Shown here piece after piece: positions 8,737-17,737 of a DNA stretch of 64,000 nucleotides. How positions within the stretch are numbered: the first letter of the stretch is position 1; the number at the start of each line of letters is the position of its first letter. Under the pieces are notes generated by a model that did not search any database, was not told the origin of the DNA, and worked only from the letters and a program-made list of their open reading frames with translations. The stretch is from JAHDCJ01 sp039028895 (GTDB taxonomy: Bacteria; Bacteroidota; Bacteroidia; Chitinophagales; Saprospiraceae). Position numbers and translations under genes: made by a program. The stretch spans positions 1 through 64,000 of the forward strand of contig JBCCHF010000019.1 of the NCBI GenBank assembly GCA_039028895.1, in the 5' to 3' direction.

Positions 8737-9693
8737 ATGACAATCGAACAAAAGGCTATCGCAGGAACCAATTTCCAGTTCCCCGATCAAAAGAGTTTTT
8801 ACAAAGGAAAAGTTAGGGATGTTTATAATATAAAAGACGAATATCTTGTGATGGTCGTTTCTGATAGAATCTCTGCTTTTGATCATGTTTTGCCACGTCC
8901 AATCCCGTTCAAAGGACAAGTACTTAACCAGATCGCAGCTTCATTTCTTGAAGCAACTAAAGACATTGTGCCTAACTGGGTTTTGTCCTCTCCAGATCCT
9001 AATGTAAGTCTTGGACTTAATTGTGAAACTTATCCTGTAGAAATGGTAATCAGAGGATACCTCACTGGTCATGCCTGGAGAACCTATAAATCAGGAGCAA
9101 GAATCTTATGTGGCGTTCCATTACCAGAAGGTATGAAGGAGCACGATCGCTTTCCAGAACCTATTATTACGCCTACTACAAAAGCTCATGAAGGTCATGA
9201 CGAAGATATTACTCGTGAAGAGATTCTTGCCCAGGGACTAGTGAGTGAAGGTGAATATGTCCAACTTGAAAACTACACTAGGGCATTGTTCCAAAGGGGT
9301 ACCGAAATGGCAAAAGATAGAGGGCTGATCCTTGTGGATACCAAGTACGAATTTGGAAAAGCTAACGGTACAATTTACCTGATCGATGAAGTTCACACAC
9401 CAGACAGTTCAAGATATTTTTACCTCGATGGCTATGAAGCACGGCAGGCAAGTGGTGAAAAGCAAAAACAACTGTCAAAAGAGTTTGTAAGAGAATGGCT
9501 AATGGCTAACGGTTTCCAGGGAAAAGAAGGTCAGGAGATTCCTAATATGCCAGATGAATTTGTAGAGAGTGTTTCTCAAAGATATATCGAGCTCTTTGAA
9601 AAAATTACAGGAGAATCGTTCGTCAAGGCTGATCAGGCTGATGCAGCCAAACGGATCGAAGAAAATGTGAAAACTGCACTCGAGCAACTCTAG
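8737..9693 (+). CDS. purC: Phosphoribosylaminoimidazole-succinocarboxamide synthase
   Basis: SAICAR synthase performs the ATP-dependent ligation of aspartate to CAIR in de novo purine synthesis and is cytoplasmic. The 318-aa length is the long form common in Bacteroidota. Visible motifs include YKGKVRDVYNI (ATP-grasp-like nucleotide site), VVSDRISAFDHVLP, the PVEMVIRGYLTGHAW block, ILVDTKYEFGK and DEVHTPDSSRY. It is not clustered with other pur genes here; purB lies 16 kb away on the other strand. A strong bidirectional terminator separates it from the convergent permease gene. Confidence 0.97.
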   Translation: MTIEQKAIAGTNFQFPDQKSFYKGKVRDVYNIKDEYLVMVVSDRISAFDHVLPRPIPFKGQVLNQIAASFLEATKDIVPNWVLSSPDPNVSLGLNCETYPVEMVIRGYLTGHAWRTYKSGARILCGVPLPEGMKEHDRFPEPIITPTTKAHEGHDEDITREEILAQGLVSEGEYVQLENYTRALFQRGTEMAKDRGLILVDTKYEFGKANGTIYLIDEVHTPDSSRYFYLDGYEARQASGEKQKQLSKEFVREWLMANGFQGKEGQEIPNMPDEFVESVSQRYIELFEKITGESFVKADQADAAKRIEENVKTALEQL

Positions 9694-9726
9694 TTGTCAG
9701 TGGATAACCAGTAATTCATAATATCC

Positions 9727-9778
9727 CAAAAGGATAAATTTCAACCATCAGGTTTGAAGTTTATCCTTTTGTATTTTT
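9727..9778. terminator. Bidirectional terminator between purC and permease gene
   Basis: CAAAAGGATAAA (9727-9738) pairs with TTTATCCTTTTG (9760-9771). The flanking T-rich tail at 9772-9779 on the plus strand and the A-run in the left arm let it serve both convergent genes. Confidence 0.85.
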
Positions 9779-10815
9779 TAATCAGAACCAATACTCCTCC
9801 TGTTTAACACAATCCAAATTACGATTGGCGCCCCCATTAGTGAAGTTATGGCATTGATGGGTAGTTGACCTTCAAAAAAAGGCAATTGGGCGAGGATATC
9901 ACAAAAAATTAAAACTACCATCCCGGTAATAATGGTAGCTGGTATTAAAACCTGGTGTTGTTGGGTTCGGAAAACCATTCTTGCAAAATGCGGAATAGCA
10001 ATTCCGATAAAGGCAATTGGTCCGCAAAATGCAGTGATACTGCCCGCTAATATTGCTGTTACAGCAATGACCTGGTATCTGGCTCTTTTGATGTTTAGGC
10101 CACTCGTCATGGCATAGTCCTCTCCAATAAGCAGAACATTAAGTGACTTGGAAAGGAAAAAGGTCCATACTAAACCAGCAAATACAATGGGAATTAAAAG
10201 ATTAAGCTCTTTCCATGTTACAGCTGTTAAGCTGCCCATTCCCCAAAGAATAAACCGCTTTAGTGACTCTTTATCGCTGAAATATTCAAGAACGGTGACC
10301 AATGCGCTGGTAGCACTGCCGATCATAAGCCCGACAATCAGAAGTGTGGCAATATCTCTTACCCGCCAGGAAACTGATAATACGATCAATAAAACTAAAA
10401 ACGAACCAAATGTAGCAGCCAGCACCATACTCCAACTGCTCATTGGGCTGAGTGGCAAAAATGATGCAACCCACCCAGTGGCAAGCACCAAAATAGCAAC
10501 ACCCAAACTTGCTCCCGAACTGATCCCCAATACAAAGGGTCCTGCAATTGGATTTCTGAACAGGGTCTGCATCAACAAGCCAGAAATAGCGAGTCCTGCG
10601 CCTGCTATGAGCGCAGTAATTGTACGTGGGAGCCTGAATTTCCAAACAATATTGCTCCATGATTCCTGCACTTCAGGAAAACCAAACAAAGCCTTAACGA
10701 TTTCAGAAGGGGGAATGGTCACTGACCCGATGGCAATGTCGAGGACAAAGAAGAAAGCCAATAAAATGCCGAGGCCGACAAACCTTTGTATATGCCTTAG
10801 CGGAAAGTTTCTCAC
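9778..10815 (-). CDS. FecCD-family ABC transporter permease (iron-siderophore/cobalamin type)
   Basis: This 345-aa inner-membrane permease with ~9-10 hydrophobic segments belongs to the BtuC/FecCD family. Family signatures are LPRTITALIAGAGLAISG, LFRNPIAGPFVLGISSGAS, and near the end CGPIAFIGIAIPHFARM. It begins with GTG at 10815, nine bases after the binding-protein gene, so the two form a unit. It would import ferric siderophore, heme or vitamin B12. No ATPase subunit gene is present: the next gene downstream is purC on the opposite strand. The ATPase must therefore come from elsewhere. Confidence 0.92.
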   Translation of the reverse strand: MRNFPLRHIQRFVGLGILLAFFFVLDIAIGSVTIPPSEIVKALFGFPEVQESWSNIVWKFRLPRTITALIAGAGLAISGLLMQTLFRNPIAGPFVLGISSGASLGVAILVLATGWVASFLPLSPMSSWSMVLAATFGSFLVLLIVLSVSWRVRDIATLLIVGLMIGSATSALVTVLEYFSDKESLKRFILWGMGSLTAVTWKELNLLIPIVFAGLVWTFFLSKSLNVLLIGEDYAMTSGLNIKRARYQVIAVTAILAGSITAFCGPIAFIGIAIPHFARMVFRTQQHQVLIPATIITGMVVLIFCDILAQLPFFEGQLPINAITSLMGAPIVIWIVLNRRSIGSD

Positions 10816-10824
10816 CTTACGAAC

Positions 10825-11970
10825 TTAATCCAATCGCTTATAATAAACAAATGGTTCTTCAGGCAATACATCCGGGTGGAAAGCTTTGACAAGGTCTCTG
10901 AGCACAAGATGAGGATTAACTACTGCTGATTCATAAATATCATAGCCACCTTTCTCAGAAACACGGGCATTACCATTATAAACTTCACTTGTAGTCAACG
11001 CTTCGAAAATCCCATACCTTTCATCAACTGAGGTAATGTCTTTAAGCGAATTGACCTGGCCGACATTAATCCACTTATCAGCGGCTTTAGCCTTATCATA
11101 AACGGCTTCGAAGTCGAGTGGTAGGGAAAGACTGCCAGGTTTATCTTTCCAAAGATAATTGCCTCCTGCATCTTCAATGGTCTTGGCGACATAACTTCCT
11201 CCTGCAGGTACATACCAGGTGCCTTCATAACCCATTCCTACCATGACAGTGGGTCTTTCTTTATTGACAACTAACGACTTAAAGGTATTGTAAAATCCTT
11301 CCATTGCTTCGAATTTAACCCTTGCCATTTCTTGTTTTTCCAGTAAAACCGCTAAAAATTTTACCCATTCAGCTCTGCCCAGGGGAGAAGCATCCAGAAA
11401 TTCTGCTAAGACCACAGGAGCCAGTCCGGTTTCTTTGATTTTATCAATATTATTCTGAGGCCCCATGCTGTAAGTCAATACAACATCCGGATTCAGGGTG
11501 ATCAATTTTTCATAATCAAGGTCACGGTCCAATCCCAATTCGGTGATCTTTCCATCATCGATCATGTATCGTACATCTTCATTGTAGACATACTTTGTTC
11601 CGGCCATGCCTGTGATAACATCGGTACTTTCAAGAAAATCGAGCATGGCCACATGGGTGGTAGAATTACATGCCAGCGACCTGATTGGCGTTTCGATGAA
11701 AATGGCATCATCGAATCCCTCCGGTTTGGGGGTTCCTCTTTTGTAGGCGATATATGTGATCGCCTTTTCAGCACCCTGCCATGGGGTTGTAATACTAAGC
11801 CAGGTGAAATTTTCGTAATTGATGATTTCGAAACTTGAAGTTTGACTTAAAGGTTCCGGTTTTCCCGAAAGGATTTCTTCTTCAGGTTGTTTTACTTCAG
11901 TAGATTGCTTACAACTGTTTAAAGAAAGGCAAACAAGGAAGAACAATAGAAACTGGTAAGTAATTTTCAT
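10825..11970 (-). CDS. ABC transporter substrate-binding lipoprotein (BtuF/FecB type)
   Basis: This is the periplasmic binding protein for the adjacent permease. I start it at the ATG at 11970, which yields a lipoprotein signal (MKITYQFLLFFLVCLSLNSC); a longer frame would overlap the upstream gene. The periplasmic_BP_2 fold is visible in PIRSLACNSTTHVAMLDFL, VLTYSMGPQNNIDKIKETG and the WKDKPGSLSLPLDFEAVYDK region. The mature protein is ~360 aa. Substrate class (siderophore, heme or cobalamin) cannot be told from sequence by eye. It is fourth in the smc-ribF-glycosyltransferase run, with 9-10-base gaps on both sides. Confidence 0.9.
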   Translation of the reverse strand: MKITYQFLLFFLVCLSLNSCKQSTEVKQPEEEILSGKPEPLSQTSSFEIINYENFTWLSITTPWQGAEKAITYIAYKRGTPKPEGFDDAIFIETPIRSLACNSTTHVAMLDFLESTDVITGMAGTKYVYNEDVRYMIDDGKITELGLDRDLDYEKLITLNPDVVLTYSMGPQNNIDKIKETGLAPVVLAEFLDASPLGRAEWVKFLAVLLEKQEMARVKFEAMEGFYNTFKSLVVNKERPTVMVGMGYEGTWYVPAGGSYVAKTIEDAGGNYLWKDKPGSLSLPLDFEAVYDKAKAADKWINVGQVNSLKDITSVDERYGIFEALTTSEVYNGNARVSEKGGYDIYESAVVNPHLVLRDLVKAFHPDVLPEEPFVYYKRLD

Positions 11971-11980
11971 CGCAATATTT

Positions 11981-13012
11981 TCAAAGGTCTTTGAAGAATC
12001 TTTTTTTCCTGACAAAGAATTGCCAAACTATACTTTTGTGGTAAACTCCCATCTTGTCGGCCGGACCGATACTATGCGTTTTTACCAGCTGTTTAACATG
12101 TCTTCTTTTATTTAAAATGGAGAATACGTGGAAATAGACATAGAAATGGGCTTTTATTACGGCAAATATATCCTTGAATTTTCCTTCAGTCATGAATCTG
12201 AAACCAGCAAGCCCGTCCAGCACCAACCTAAGGGGAATTAACCACAAAAGCTTACTGCCCGGCTCGTTTTTAATCAATGTAATCAGACCATTCCTGAAAT
12301 TGAGATAGGTTTTTCTTGGATTTGATGGAGGGAGTGTTCCTCCACCGACGTGTAAGACCTCCGAAAACGGGTAGGCCATAATCTTATAACCTGCTCGTTT
12401 TAGGACCCAACAGAGGTCGATTTCTTCCATATGTGCAAAATAATCAGCATCGAGGCCTTCAAACCTGTGGTAGAGTTCAGCCCTGATAAAAAATGCAGCA
12501 CCTGTTGCCCAGAAAATTGGTGTTGGATAACGGTATTGCCCGTCATCTTTTTCGAGAACAAAAAATATTCTGCCACGACAGAAAGGGTAGCCAAATTTGT
12601 CCATAAAGCCACCTGCTGCACCAGCGTGCTCGAACATTTTTGGTTGCTCATAGCTTTTTATTGTGGGTTGAGCAGCAGCAACATTCGGATCATTCTCCAT
12701 TTCTTCAATAATGGGGGTCACCCAATCACCACTGACCTCAACATCTGAATTGAGCAGCACAAAATAATCGGCTTGAACCTGATCTAGTGCTTTATTATAT
12801 CCGCCTGCAAATCCATAATTTTCAGCGAGTTTGATGAGCGTAATATCAGGGTGAGCCGCTTCAAGGAAAGTTATGGAATCATCAGTAGAGCCATTGTCAG
12901 CAACGACAACCTCAAGGTTTGGATAAGGGGTATCCTTTACTCCCGGAAGGAATTGCTCCAGGAACCCCTTTCCATTAAAATTCAGGATGACGATGGCGAC
13001 CTTTGGTTTCAT
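11981..13012 (-). CDS. Glycosyltransferase family 2
   Basis: This 343-aa cytoplasmic/membrane-associated GT-A enzyme resembles the rhamnosyl/wbbL-like group. Motifs: VAIVILNFNGKGFLEQFLP at the N-terminus, ADNGSTDDSITFLE, NYGFAGGYNKALDQ, and the DxD-like NSDVEVSG. A basic amphipathic C-terminus may bind membrane. I start at ATG 13012 and not the TTG at 13024 that overlaps ribF. It lies 8 bases after ribF and 10 before the binding-protein gene, so it is probably cotranscribed. The acceptor is unknown; a role in surface glycan synthesis is inferred. Confidence 0.9.
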   Translation of the reverse strand: MKPKVAIVILNFNGKGFLEQFLPGVKDTPYPNLEVVVADNGSTDDSITFLEAAHPDITLIKLAENYGFAGGYNKALDQVQADYFVLLNSDVEVSGDWVTPIIEEMENDPNVAAAQPTIKSYEQPKMFEHAGAAGGFMDKFGYPFCRGRIFFVLEKDDGQYRYPTPIFWATGAAFFIRAELYHRFEGLDADYFAHMEEIDLCWVLKRAGYKIMAYPFSEVLHVGGGTLPPSNPRKTYLNFRNGLITLIKNEPGSKLLWLIPLRLVLDGLAGFRFMTEGKFKDIFAVIKAHFYVYFHVFSILNKRRHVKQLVKTHSIGPADKMGVYHKSIVWQFFVRKKRFFKDL

Positions 13013-13020
13013 GACAATGG

Positions 13021-13950
13021 TCAATTTTGTTCCGTAAGCAGATTGATGGTTTGATCCTTATCTTTAAATAGCTGGACTTTCAGGTCTTCCAGACCGTCAA
13101 ATCTCATATCTCCTCTGATTCTGTACATAAATTCAATGCAAAGTGTATCGCCGTAAATACTTTGATTAAAGTCGAAGATATTTACCTCAATAGTTTTGAT
13201 CGTATTCTCGAGGGATTTGCCAATGTACAACATCCCCTTGTACACTTTTCCGGCATGTCGGACAAGTACAGCATAAACACCATCAGGAGGAAGGATTTTG
13301 GAAGGGTGTCCTAATTCAACATTTGCTGTTGGAAACCCTATTTGCTGCCCTCGTTGTTTACCTTTTACTACTTTCCCGATTACCGTAAAAGGATGTTTTA
13401 ACAACTGGTTTGCAGTGACCAGGTTGCCTGTCTGTAGAGCCTCCCGAACTTTTGTAGAGCTTACCGCGATATCTGTCACTTCCTTTTTGGGGGTTTCTTC
13501 GACTCTGTAATTATATTTTTGGGCATTGGCTTTCAATAACTCAATATTTCCTTCCCGGTTTTTCCCAAAACGATGATCATAACCAATAACTATGGTATGC
13601 GGGGAAAAGTTTTTTACCAAAAACTCTTTAACATAAATTTCAGGAGCCTGTTGGGCAAATGCGATGGTGAAGGGAACAACAACTAAATGATCTATTCCAT
13701 AATCCTGCAACAAAGCAGCTTTTTCTTCAATTGTGGAAATGAGCTTTAGACTATTGTCTCCGGGCCTTAATACTAGTCTTGGATGCGGCTCAAAAGTAAT
13801 TAACACACTTTCTCCATCAATAGATTTGGCGAGGGTACATAAGCGTTTCAGGATTTCCTGGTGACCGGCATGTACGCCATCATAGGAACCGATTGTAATT
13901 ACTGCGTTTTTTAATTCAGGCAGGTTATTCAAATCTTTGTGCAGTATCAT
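13021..13950 (-). CDS. ribF: Bifunctional riboflavin kinase / FAD synthetase
   Basis: It converts riboflavin to FMN and then FAD in the cytoplasm. The N-terminal half (to ~185) is the FAD synthetase nucleotidyltransferase with GSYDGVHAGHQEIL (HxGH), VIGYDHRFGKNREG and the ISSTK-like AVSSTKVREAL. The C-terminal half is the flavokinase with GKQRGQQIGFPTANVEL and LPPDGVYAV. Length 309 is typical. It starts only four bases after the smc stop, a tight pair. Confidence 0.96.
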   Translation of the reverse strand: MILHKDLNNLPELKNAVITIGSYDGVHAGHQEILKRLCTLAKSIDGESVLITFEPHPRLVLRPGDNSLKLISTIEEKAALLQDYGIDHLVVVPFTIAFAQQAPEIYVKEFLVKNFSPHTIVIGYDHRFGKNREGNIELLKANAQKYNYRVEETPKKEVTDIAVSSTKVREALQTGNLVTANQLLKHPFTVIGKVVKGKQRGQQIGFPTANVELGHPSKILPPDGVYAVLVRHAGKVYKGMLYIGKSLENTIKTIEVNIFDFNQSIYGDTLCIEFMYRIRGDMRFDGLEDLKVQLFKDKDQTINLLTEQN

Positions 13951-13954
13951 TCGA

Positions 13955-16900
13955 TCAGTTCAGGTTCCTAAAGTCTACGTTTACTACTCTTGACACACCT
14001 TGTTCAGCCATTGTTACACCATAAATAACATCTACAGCGGCCATGGTCGTCTTATTATGGGTGACGATGATAAATTGAGAATCGGCAGAGAATTTTTTAA
14101 TGATCTTATTAAACTTTCCAATGTTTGCGTCATCCAATGGAGCATCAACCTCATCGAAAATACAGAAAGGCGCCGGTTTCAAAAGGTATAAAGAGAAAAG
14201 AAGAGCGGTAGCAGTCAGTGTTTTCTCACCTCCTGAAAGCTGGTTAATGGTTTGCGGCCTTTTGCCTTTTGGCTTTGCCATGATCTTGATACTTGAATCC
14301 AGCGGGTTGTCAGGGTCGGAAAGTGTTAGATCGCAATCATCATCTTCGGTAAACAAGCTTCTGAAGACCTTTTTAAAATTGGTTCTTACTTTTTCGAAGG
14401 CATCTATGAAATGCTTGGTGGCGGTTTCCTCAATTTCCCCAATGGTTTCCAGGAGTGATTCCTTGGCATTTAATAGGTCATCCCTCTGCCCGGTAATGAA
14501 CTGAAAACGTTCGTTCATTTCATCATAGGCTTCAACTGCCATAGGGTTTATTTCTCCGTAATTATCGAGTCTCCTTTTTATTCTTTCGACCTTTTCTTCG
14601 AGTTCCGCTCTTTGTAATTCAGGGTTGGCATCTCGTTTTATCAATTCATTGACCTCCACGTTAAATTCGATTCTCAATCGCTCACCAATAGAACTCAATT
14701 CAATCTTTATCTCATTGAATTTGTCTTTAAGTGAAGCGATAAGTCCCTGGGTATCCTGGTGACGGCGCTGAAGTTTTCGATTTTCATCATCCAACTCATT
14801 GACTTTGCCCCTGGAAGAATAGTAATCTTGCTCTGCAGAGTTTAAAGTTGCTTCATAAGCTGTTTTTTCTTCGTAGAACCGGATCAGTTCTTCCTCGTAG
14901 AGTTTGATTTTTTCGTGTGTTTCTTTTAGATTTTTCTCTTCGTGCTCTCTGCTTAACGTGTCAGCTGTGATCTTTGATTTGATATCAGCTAACTGTCTTT
15001 CCCTGAAAGATAATTCACGTTGAAGTGCCTGAATCCTGTTTTGTTGCCTGATGAATTCAATGTTCCGCTGGTTATAATCCGTTGAGGCATTACTTAATTC
15101 CTCCGCAACGGCTCGATAAGAGTCATCCATTCGGGCTACTCTTTCTTTAATCCGGTTATCGAGTTGTTTGTTGACCTCCAATTCTTTTTGGATCACGAGG
15201 TCCTGTTTTTCTATTTCTAGGATCCTGTTTTCAGCAGTGTTGTGTTTTCCCTGAATGTCTTTGAGGAAGGACTCGTAATTTTCAAGTTTTGTCTGGAGTG
15301 ACACTGCCTCCCGATGCATAGAATTTAATGATTCGGTTTCAACCCTTATTAACTCTGATTGTTCCGCTTTCTTGAGATCTTTTATCTTTTTTCTGAGTTT
15401 CTCGTACTGCTCGAAATATCTTTTACCCTCTTTCTCCAGATCATTTATTGCCCGAGTGAGGACTTCCAGGTTCTTTTTTCTACCGATCCTCTTGCCTTCG
15501 AATAGACCTACTGAGCCACCGGATAACGTGAATTTTGACTTGGCATAATTTCCGGATTTAGATAGCAATACCATCCCTTCACTGGTTTCGGGTTGTTGTG
15601 CGGGATCATCACTTTCGGTAATCCAGACATTACCGAGCAGGTAGTTAATTAATGGCAAATAGGATTCTTCAGTTTGCACAACATCAATTGCAGTAGTGGT
15701 AGCACCTGATGGTTGGAGCTTCATGGAAAGCGGGGCAGATTTTTTGAGTTCATCCAAAAGGAAGAAATTTGCTTTTCCTTTTTGAGATTGACTCAACAGG
15801 CTAATGGCCTGCATCGCTTCTCCCTGGTTTTGGACCACATAGTAATTGAGATAACTATCCAGATAATTTTCAATAGCAATCCGGTATTCTTCGCTACAGA
15901 AAATAATATCAGACAGTAGGGGAGCGTTAGCTGTCCACTTTTTGTTTTTGCTCAAAAACTTAATGGATTCTGGAAATCCTTCAAGGTTATCAACCAGACT
16001 TTTGGTCAATTTAAACTCATTGCGTTTGGCATCCAGCTTTCTATTGAGGCCTACGATTTGTTGTTCCAGTTTTTCAAAGTCCTGTGTTGCTATCTCAATG
16101 TCCTGTTTTCTCAGGACTTCTTTTTCGTATAATTGTTCAACCAGTTCTTTCTTTTGAACCCTGACATCTTCCTGGGCATCCAGTCTGCTTTTCAGGGTTT
16201 TTACTTCCTCGGAACGATCGGCAATATCCTGGTTATTCTTTTGAACTTCGAGTTTGAGGTTCTCTTTTTGGGTTTGGTTGATTGCTAATTGCTTTTCCAA
16301 TTCGAAGATCTTTCTTTCCTGTTGCTGCTGTTCCTGGATAAACTCTTCCAGTTCGGATTTCATGACGCCATGATTTTCCCTGATGGCGGTCAGCACCTTA
16401 TTGGCTTCTTCGAGTTGGGCTTCGAGCTGTTCCTCTATAATCTTTTCATTGGTGATCTCATCTTTATAATGGATGATATCTTTCTCAGTTTGCTTCTGGT
16501 TTTCCTTGGCCAGTTCAATCTGATCAAAAAGGTTGGTTTGATTTTGTTGGATGAAAATGACTTTCTGGGCCATTACCTTTTTGTCATTTTCTTTACTACG
16601 GATTTTTCCGATCAGACTGTTTAGCGTTTTTTGCCTGTCTGAAAGGGCCTTCTCCATTTCAAGATTATCCTTCTTTTGCTTTTCAAGAGAAGCTTCGAGC
16701 TTCTGGATGTTGGTTTGCAGCTCTACCTTTTTGTTTTCTTCCTGCTCGATTTGTCCTTTTATCCCTTTGTAAGCCGTCTTGAATTCACCAATTCGATGAA
16801 TGGCAAGTTCGACGGATAGTTCCTTGTATTTTTCTTTAAGCTCGAAATACTTTTTGGCTCTTTTGGCCTGCTTTTCAAGGGATTTAAGATTATTTTCTAT

Positions 16901-17491
16901 CTCAAACAGGAGATCTTCTACGCGATCGAGGTCTGCCTCTGTCCCTTTTAGTTTGTTAAGGGTTTCGCGTTTTCTCTTTTTGTATTTTGAAATACCAGCT
17001 GCTTGTTCAAACAACCGTCTTCTTGAATGTTCACGATCATTAAGCAGATCATCAACCATATTCAAGGCAATGATGGCATAAGAATCAGACCCGATCCCGG
17101 TATCTAAAAACAGGGAAGTGATATCTTTTAATCGGCAGGGAATATTATTTAGCCGATATTCTGATTCTCCACTTCGGTATAGCATTCGGGTTATGGTCAC
17201 CGTGTGGTAGTCTGTAGGGAGGATGTTTTTTGTATTCTCAAAAGTTAAGGAGACTTCAGCCTTTCCGCCTGCCTTTCTTTTTTTGGTACCATTGAAAATG
17301 ACATTAGACATTTTCTCGCTCCTCAACTCTTTACTTTTCTGCTCACCCAATACCCAGCGTATGGCATCGACGATATTGGATTTTCCGCAGCCATTGGGAC
17401 CCACCACGCCTGTAATTTCCTGATTGAAATTAATAATGGTTTTTTCGGCAAAACTCTTAAATCCTTTTATCTCCAGGGTCTTAAGTTGCAT
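13955..17491 (-). CDS. smc: Chromosome segregation SMC protein
   Basis: This 1178-aa condensin core ATPase organises and segregates the chromosome. The Walker A GPNGCGKSNIVDAIRWVLGE is near residue 30. Two very long charged coiled-coil arms flank a globular hinge around residues ~510-650. The C-terminal ABC signature LSGGEKTLTATALLFSLYLL and Walker B FCIFDEVDAPLDD complete the head. I start at ATG 17491 (MQLKTLEIKGFKSF) and not the TTG three codons earlier. It heads the five-gene minus-strand run with ribF. Partner genes scpA/scpB are not in the window. Confidence 0.97.
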   Translation of the reverse strand: MQLKTLEIKGFKSFAEKTIINFNQEITGVVGPNGCGKSNIVDAIRWVLGEQKSKELRSEKMSNVIFNGTKKRKAGGKAEVSLTFENTKNILPTDYHTVTITRMLYRSGESEYRLNNIPCRLKDITSLFLDTGIGSDSYAIIALNMVDDLLNDREHSRRRLFEQAAGISKYKKRKRETLNKLKGTEADLDRVEDLLFEIENNLKSLEKQAKRAKKYFELKEKYKELSVELAIHRIGEFKTAYKGIKGQIEQEENKKVELQTNIQKLEASLEKQKKDNLEMEKALSDRQKTLNSLIGKIRSKENDKKVMAQKVIFIQQNQTNLFDQIELAKENQKQTEKDIIHYKDEITNEKIIEEQLEAQLEEANKVLTAIRENHGVMKSELEEFIQEQQQQERKIFELEKQLAINQTQKENLKLEVQKNNQDIADRSEEVKTLKSRLDAQEDVRVQKKELVEQLYEKEVLRKQDIEIATQDFEKLEQQIVGLNRKLDAKRNEFKLTKSLVDNLEGFPESIKFLSKNKKWTANAPLLSDIIFCSEEYRIAIENYLDSYLNYYVVQNQGEAMQAISLLSQSQKGKANFFLLDELKKSAPLSMKLQPSGATTTAIDVVQTEESYLPLINYLLGNVWITESDDPAQQPETSEGMVLLSKSGNYAKSKFTLSGGSVGLFEGKRIGRKKNLEVLTRAINDLEKEGKRYFEQYEKLRKKIKDLKKAEQSELIRVETESLNSMHREAVSLQTKLENYESFLKDIQGKHNTAENRILEIEKQDLVIQKELEVNKQLDNRIKERVARMDDSYRAVAEELSNASTDYNQRNIEFIRQQNRIQALQRELSFRERQLADIKSKITADTLSREHEEKNLKETHEKIKLYEEELIRFYEEKTAYEATLNSAEQDYYSSRGKVNELDDENRKLQRRHQDTQGLIASLKDKFNEIKIELSSIGERLRIEFNVEVNELIKRDANPELQRAELEEKVERIKRRLDNYGEINPMAVEAYDEMNERFQFITGQRDDLLNAKESLLETIGEIEETATKHFIDAFEKVRTNFKKVFRSLFTEDDDCDLTLSDPDNPLDSSIKIMAKPKGKRPQTINQLSGGEKTLTATALLFSLYLLKPAPFCIFDEVDAPLDDANIGKFNKIIKKFSADSQFIIVTHNKTTMAAVDVIYGVTMAEQGVSRVVNVDFRNLN

Positions 17492-17737
17492 AGCGGACAA
17501 AAATACGGATTTCTGACCAAAAATGGTACGGTTAAATTATTCAATATTGAGACTTTGGGAGTAAGGTAATTTTGTATCTTTTCCTACGTTAATAGTAACA
17601 GGAATATAAGCCCAAATTGCGCCGGATTTGCTTTTTTAAATTCATACATTGACTTTTTTACAAACTACAATAAGGGCTTTGAAGAATTTGGATTTATTTT
17701 TGTCTAGGAATACTCAAAACGTGAATGCTACCCTCTA

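Noticed and set aside
16289..17081. Long plus-strand ORFs opposite smc
   Set aside because: They are antisense shadows of the coiled-coil codons, with no start context or recognisable domain.
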